From assembly GCF_004216575.1 (NCBI RefSeq), contig NZ_SGWW01000006.1, positions 1 through 64,000 on the forward strand: DNA of 64,000 bases, given 5' to 3'. Of this stretch, positions 60,068 through 64,000 are shown in pieces. How positions within the stretch are numbered: the stretch's first letter is position 1; each line of letters opens with the position of its first letter. Under the pieces are notes generated by a model. It searched no databases. It saw only the letters and a program-made list of their open reading frames with translations, and was not told the origin of the DNA. A program made the position numbers and the translations under genes. Origin of the DNA: Microcella putealis (lineage in GTDB: Bacteria > Actinomycetota > Actinomycetes > Actinomycetales > Microbacteriaceae).

Positions 60068-61746
60068 GAGGCGTGCGCATCCTGCCCTTCGGCGACCGGG
60101 CCCTGCTCGTCGAATTCGCGGGTCTCACCGACACCATCGCGGCAACCGCGCTGCTCGAGCAGCACCCGATCGACGGCGTGATCGATGTGGTGCCCGGAGC
60201 ACGCACGGTGCTGGTGCGCCTCGGTGCCGGGCGCGGCGGGCTCACCGCACTCGAGCAGCGACTGGCACGCCTGTTCGCCGAGCTCGAGTCGCCGACGGTG
60301 GGCGCTGGTGAGGTGCCGGCGCCCGCGGACCGGGTGGTGCGCATCCCGGTCGCGTACGACGGGGAGGACCTCGCTGCCGTCGCCGAGGCGTGGGGGTGCT
60401 CCGTCGACGAGGTCGTGCGGCGGCACGCTGCAACCGAGTGGGTGTGCGCCTTCGTGGGCTTCGCGCCCGGGTTTCCGTACCTCGTGCCCATCGACGCAGA
60501 GCCGCTGCCAGCGGTGCCGCGGCGCGCGACGTCGCGGGCTCGGGTGCCCGCCGGAGCGGTGGCACTCGCCGCCGAATACTGCGGCGTGTATCCGCGCGAG
60601 TCGCCGGGTGGGTGGCAGGTGATCGGCCGCACCGACGCCCCGCTGTGGGATACGGGGCGGGCGACACCCGCGCTCATTACGGCCGGCACGCGCGTGCGCT
60701 TCACCCCGGTGATGGGCGGGGCTGGTGGTGCCCCCGGGCCCGCCGGGCGATCCGTTTCTCAGGAATCCAGCATCGCCACCCCCGGAAATTCGGGGCAGGA
60801 CAGCGGTGCGCGCACCTCTTTTCCTGAGAAACGTCACGCGCCCTCGACCCACGGCGCGGCGTCGCAGTCGGTGCGGGTGCTCGAGCCGGGGGCACTGACC
60901 CTGGTGCACGACCTCGGCCGGCCGGGCCTCGCACGCCTCGGCGTCGGCGCGAGCGGCGCCTTCGACCGCGCCGCCCACCGGTTCGCGAACCGTCTTGTCG
61001 GCAACGACGAGGGTGCTGCCGCGTTCGAAGTGCTGCTCGGCGGCGCGACGATCGCCCTGCCCGCGGGCGCGTGGCTCGCGGTGACAGGCGCCAGCGGCAC
61101 GGTCACCCTCGACGGGGTCGCGGTGCCGCCCGCCGTGGCGGTGCGCGCCGAACGTGAAGGCGCCGAGTTGCGTCTCGGGCCCGCGGGTCGAGGGGTGCGG
61201 TACTCGGTTGCGGTGCGGGGCGGGCTCGATGTTCCGGCCGAGCTGGGGTCACGCTCGCGCGACACTCTCGCGGCGCTCGGCCCCGCTCCGCTCGCCGCGG
61301 GCGACACCGTCACGCTCGCCAATGAGGTCGCGGGACCAATTCCCGCCGTCGATCTCTTCGCGACGGATGCCGTTCTCGCGTCCGCGACGGAGCTCACGGT
61401 GCGCCCCGGCCCCCGCCGCGACTGGTTCACTGACGCATCGTGGGAGCGCATGCTGCACGAGGCATGGACGGTGTCAGCACGCGCCGACCGCACGGGCATC
61501 CGCCTCGACGGCCCGAGCCTCGAGCGTCAGCCCGAGGCGGTCGGCCGAGAGCTGCCGAGCGAGGGCATGCTGACGGGCGCGCTCCAGGTCAGCCCCGACG
61601 GGGTGCCGACGATCCTCGGCCCCGACCACCCGGTGACGGGCGGCTACCCCGTGATCGCCGTCGTCACCGACGACGCCCGCGACCGCCTGGCCCAGCTGCG
61701 CCCCGGCGACCCGGTGCGCCTGCGGCTCGCGACGGGGCGACCCTGA
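60064..61746 (+). CDS. Fused 5-oxoprolinase subunits B and C (PxpBC)
   Basis: A 560-aa chain. Residues 1-215 are PxpB/KipI-like (LPFGDRALLVEFAG, FVGFAPGFPYLVPID, ESPGGWQVIGRTD); residues about 275-560 are PxpC/KipA-like (LTLVHDLGRPGLARLGVGAS, DRAAHRFANRLVGNDEGAAA, DRTGIRLDGPSLE, GYPVIAVVTDDARDRLAQLR). They are mostly separate genes, though fusions are known. The linker (residues about 230-258) is encoded by an 81-bp palindromic element that keeps the frame. GTG start overlaps the pxpA stop (GTGA). Confidence 0.92.
   Translation: MRGVRILPFGDRALLVEFAGLTDTIAATALLEQHPIDGVIDVVPGARTVLVRLGAGRGGLTALEQRLARLFAELESPTVGAGEVPAPADRVVRIPVAYDGEDLAAVAEAWGCSVDEVVRRHAATEWVCAFVGFAPGFPYLVPIDAEPLPAVPRRATSRARVPAGAVALAAEYCGVYPRESPGGWQVIGRTDAPLWDTGRATPALITAGTRVRFTPVMGGAGGAPGPAGRSVSQESSIATPGNSGQDSGARTSFPEKRHAPSTHGAASQSVRVLEPGALTLVHDLGRPGLARLGVGASGAFDRAAHRFANRLVGNDEGAAAFEVLLGGATIALPAGAWLAVTGASGTVTLDGVAVPPAVAVRAEREGAELRLGPAGRGVRYSVAVRGGLDVPAELGSRSRDTLAALGPAPLAAGDTVTLANEVAGPIPAVDLFATDAVLASATELTVRPGPRRDWFTDASWERMLHEAWTVSARADRTGIRLDGPSLERQPEAVGRELPSEGMLTGALQVSPDGVPTILGPDHPVTGGYPVIAVVTDDARDRLAQLRPGDPVRLRLATGRP
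60753..60833. repeat. 81-bp palindromic element inside the pxpBC linker
   Basis: Outer arms cgtttctcaggaa (60753-60765) and ttcctgagaaacg (60821-60833) are a perfect 13-base inverted repeat. Inside, gcatcgc pairs with gcggtgc and ccccg with cgggg, so the whole element can fold into one long interrupted hairpin. Its length, 81 bases, is a multiple of three. This looks like a REP/MITE-like mobile palindrome inserted between the two domains. Confidence 0.7.
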
Positions 61747-61754
61747 CGCGCGCC

Positions 61755-63464
61755 TCACAAGCGCAGCACCCGCCCCTCCCAGCGCGACCGCAGCCACCGG
61801 TCGTGCGAGGCCACGACCACCGCGCCCGGATACGTCCCCAGCGCCTCCTCCAACTCTCCCGCCAACTGCAGCGACAGATGGTTCGTGGGCTCGTCGAGCA
61901 GGAAGACGTGCGGGGGTTTTGCGATGACGAGCGCGAGGGCGAGGCGGCGCTGCTGGCCGACCGACAGCATCCCGACCGGGCGGTCGATGTCGCGGGGCGC
62001 GACGAGTCCGAGCCCCACGAGCGGAACCGTTTCGGCGCGACGCGCACCCGCCGCTCGCTCGTAGAGCGCGCGCGGTGTCGCGCCGAGGTCGGCGAAGCGC
62101 ACGTCTTGCGCAAGGGTCGCGACCCGCAGTCCGCGGCGCGTGTGGCGTCGGCCGGCGGCGGGCGCGAGCTCGCCGGCGAGCACCGAGATCAGCGTCGACT
62201 TGCCGGCCCCGTTGGCCCCGGTGACGAGCAGGCGGTCATTCCCCGCGAGGGCGAGCGAGACGGGTGCGAGTCGGCCGTCGACCGACACCTCGTCGAGGCT
62301 CACGAGGCGTTGATCGGCGGGTGCGACGGTTCCGCGCGGGATACCCGCGAACGTCAACGCCGCCGGCGGCGCATCGACGCGGTCGCGTTCGAAGGCGGCC
62401 AGGCGTTGCTCGGCATCGCGCAGGCGTCGCCGGGTCGCCGCGTCGCGTCGCGCACCTTTGAAGTGGACGATGAACTTGTCGTTGTCGCGTGGGGCCCGCG
62501 GTGCGCGACCGACGAGCGCCCTCGCCCCCGAACTGGCCGCCTCGCGCAGGCGGCGCTCCTCGCGGCGTTCGAGCTCGGCCCGCGCCTCCCAGCGCTCGCG
62601 TTCGAGGGCACGCTCGACGAGATAGTCGCTGAATCCGCCGCCGTAGCGGGTGGCCATGCCTCCGCCATTTTCGCCGGTCGCGCGGCGGCGACTCGGGTCG
62701 AGGTCGACGAGTTCTGTCGCCACCTCGTCGAGGAACGCCCGGTCGTGGCTGGCGAACAGCACCGGGCCCGGCCAGGCCCGAAGCTCGCGCACGAGCAGCG
62801 CGACCGCCGCGTCGTCGAGGTGGTTGCTCGGTTCGTCGAGCAGCAGCGTTGCCGGTCGGGCGAGCAGGAGGGCAAGCAACGCGATCCGGCTGCGCTGGCC
62901 GCCCGACACCTCACCGAGGGGTGTCGACAGCGGCACCGCAGCCAGCCCGAAACCGTCGAGCAGCGCGTCGCGGCGCGACTCCCACGACCACAGTTCGGCG
63001 GCTTCCGCGTCGGCGAGCGCGGCCGCATACTCGTCGCCCGCGCTCGGGTCGGTGCCCGCGGCGAGGGCGGAGGCGGCCGCCTCGAGGCGCCGTTCCAGTG
63101 CGCGAAGCGGCGCCCGCGCATCCTCGATCAACGAGGCGACGGGGGCAGAGCCGTGAACGGCGACCTCCTGAGGGAGGTATCCGACGGGGGCGGGAACCTC
63201 GATGGTGCCGCCGTCGGGCGCATCGACGCCGGCAAGCAGCCGCAGCAGCGTCGACTTGCCGGCGCCGTTCTCGCCGATGAGGCCGACGCGCGCGCCGGGC
63301 GGCACGACGAGGTCGACGCCGTCAATGACGGCGCGCCCGTCGAGGATGCGCGTCACGCCGCGCGCAACGAGAGGTCGCGTCGCCTTGGCGGTCGCGACGC
63401 TGGGAGAAGAAAGCAGGGTGTGCGCGGACGATGCCGCGCGCGACGACGCAGAAAAAGATCGCAA
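61755..63464 (-). CDS. ABC-F family ATPase
   Basis: A soluble protein of up to 569 aa with two ABC cassettes and no membrane part, the layout of ABC-F ribosome-acting proteins. Cassette 1: GENGAGKST, VSGGQRSR, LLLDEPSNHLDD. Cassette 2: GANGAGKST, LSVGQQRR, FLLDEPTNHLS. Between them lies a charged linker (ERERWEARAELERREERRLR). Members protect ribosomes from antibiotics or act in translation; which applies is not clear. The start is uncertain: TTG at 63464 lacks a good ribosome site and the first 35 residues are poorly conserved. Downstream of a leader with a tiny ORF. Confidence 0.86.
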   Translation of the reverse strand: MRSFSASSRAASSAHTLLSSPSVATAKATRPLVARGVTRILDGRAVIDGVDLVVPPGARVGLIGENGAGKSTLLRLLAGVDAPDGGTIEVPAPVGYLPQEVAVHGSAPVASLIEDARAPLRALERRLEAAASALAAGTDPSAGDEYAAALADAEAAELWSWESRRDALLDGFGLAAVPLSTPLGEVSGGQRSRIALLALLLARPATLLLDEPSNHLDDAAVALLVRELRAWPGPVLFASHDRAFLDEVATELVDLDPSRRRATGENGGGMATRYGGGFSDYLVERALERERWEARAELERREERRLREAASSGARALVGRAPRAPRDNDKFIVHFKGARRDAATRRRLRDAEQRLAAFERDRVDAPPAALTFAGIPRGTVAPADQRLVSLDEVSVDGRLAPVSLALAGNDRLLVTGANGAGKSTLISVLAGELAPAAGRRHTRRGLRVATLAQDVRFADLGATPRALYERAAGARRAETVPLVGLGLVAPRDIDRPVGMLSVGQQRRLALALVIAKPPHVFLLDEPTNHLSLQLAGELEEALGTYPGAVVVASHDRWLRSRWEGRVLRL

Positions 63465-63552
63465 GAGAGTGTGCCGTTCGGCTCGCAGGGTTCCCGCCGG
63501 GCAAAGCCTCGGGCGCGGGACGGAACTGCGTTATCTCTTCATAGCGGACACG

Positions 63553-63582
63553 AGAGTACGCCCGACCCCGCCCGCGGGTCAA
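63553..63582 (-). promoter_or_regulatory. Possible promoter of the ABC-F gene
   Basis: On the minus strand TTGACC (63577-63582), an 18-base spacer and TACTCT (63553-63558). The -35 lies in the loop of the folD terminator hairpin. The transcript would carry a leader of about 80 bases with an ATGAAGAGATAA mini-ORF. Confidence 0.4.
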
Positions 63583-63597
63583 GAGCCCGCGGGCGGG
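63567..63597 (-). terminator. GC-rich hairpin after folD
   Basis: CCCGCCCGCGGG and CCCGCGGGCGGG pair perfectly around a 7-base loop, 25 bases past the folD stop codon. There is no T run, so it is a terminator of the GC-stem type common in actinobacteria or an end stabiliser. Confidence 0.6.
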
Positions 63598-63622
63598 CGG
63601 CTCCGTGCCCTATGCGTGGGCG

Positions 63623-64000
63623 CTACACCTGGCGTTCGGCCGTCTCCACGACGTTCGCGAGCAGCAGCGCCCGCGTCATGGGCCCCACTCCCCCGGGGTT
63701 CGGCGACACCCAGGCAGCCACCTCGCGCACGTCGTCGGCGACGTCGCCGGCGATGCGCGACTTACCCGTCGCCTCGTCGGTCACGCGCGAGACGCCCACG
63801 TCGAGCACGATCGCGCCCGGCTTCACGTCGTCCGCCGAGACGATGCCCGGCACCCCGGCGGCGGCGACGATCACGTCAGCCCGGCGCAGGTGTGAGCCGA
63901 GGTCGCGGGTGCCCGTGTGGGTGAGCGTGACCGTCGCGTTAACCGCGCGGCGCGTGAGCAGCGAGCCAATCGGCCGACCGACGGTGACGCCGCGGCCGAT
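63623..64000 (-). CDS. folD: Methylenetetrahydrofolate dehydrogenase/cyclohydrolase, 5' end outside the window
   Basis: C-terminal 125 residues of FolD, which interconverts methylene-, methenyl- and formyl-tetrahydrofolate. Visible are the NADP-binding [77 protein letters not shown] and [18 protein letters not shown]. The start lies beyond base 64000. Ends before a GC-rich hairpin. Confidence 0.95.
   Translation of the reverse strand: MGRGVTVGRPIGSLLTRRAVNATVTLTHTGTRDLGSHLRRADVIVAAAGVPGIVSADDVKPGAIVLDVGVSRVTDEATGKSRIAGDVADDVREVAAWVSPNPGGVGPMTRALLLANVVETAERQV

Overview
The window is high-GC DNA from an actinobacterium, most likely a member of Microbacteriaceae (Micrococcales). This rests on GC-rich, GTG-rich coding; actinobacterial families (DUF2530, DUF3027, DUF3263, DUF3048, DUF4244, HtaA, an XPB-type bacterial helicase with its partner, DtxR/IdeR); a 6C small RNA; and gene order around topA-tmk-holB, tad, acs, ridA and ponA that I recall from mycobacteria and relatives. 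All calls come from reading the sequence by eye; no database search was run.

Layout. 1-1551: insertion-sequence debris, an ISL3 transposase running off the left edge plus a 5'-truncated IS5-type transposase. 1548-9265: thiamine-synthesis block (thiF-rhodanese, thiG, thiS, thiO, divergent thiE, thiD-tenA fusion, thiC) with a TPP riboswitch before thiC. It is visibly less GC-rich than the rest and lies between IS debris and a tRNA-Arg gene, which suggests an acquired island. 9459-16280: tRNA-Arg, an SDR, an HSL-type esterase, a DUF2207 membrane protein, a NERD protein, an ECF sigma factor with a membrane partner, and an HNH nuclease. The HNH gene is preceded by a 38-codon leader ORF whose stop codon sits in the loop of a strong intrinsic terminator. 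16624-20667: NlpC/P60 hydrolase with a long leader, DtxR-type regulator, serC, DUF2530, and a coupled cold-shock protein/DUF3027 pair. 20797-31215: small membrane protein, XPB helicase and partner, an esterase, an OmpR-type two-component system, a WXG100 protein, groL under two CIRCE operators, and a DUF3048 lipoprotein.

31288-38975: LytR_C-domain protein, DUF3263, a haem-uptake pair (HmuT-like lipoprotein and HtaA), a GNAT enzyme, msrB, a flavin monooxygenase with a divergent FMN reductase, and two transporters. 39011-48513: tRNA-Thr, a TAP-like peptidase, holB, tmk, topA, and a compact tad pilus cluster in which two type II secretion F domains are fused in one protein. 48570-48712: 6C RNA. 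48927-55391: acs, ridA with a small DUF4177 gene, a PASTA-containing penicillin-binding protein, a metallophosphoesterase, tRNA-Pro. 55442-64000: tdk, a NarL-type two-component operon that includes a degenerate second kinase-like protein, pxpA and a fused pxpBC carrying an 81-bp palindromic element, an ABC-F protein, and the 3' part of folD.

Most of the window is conserved housekeeping. I see no phage, CRISPR array, defence island or secondary-metabolite cluster. The observations most worth following are the terminator-coupled leader ORF before the HNH gene, the in-frame palindromic element in pxpBC, the degenerate kinase in the NarL operon, and the likely thiamine island.
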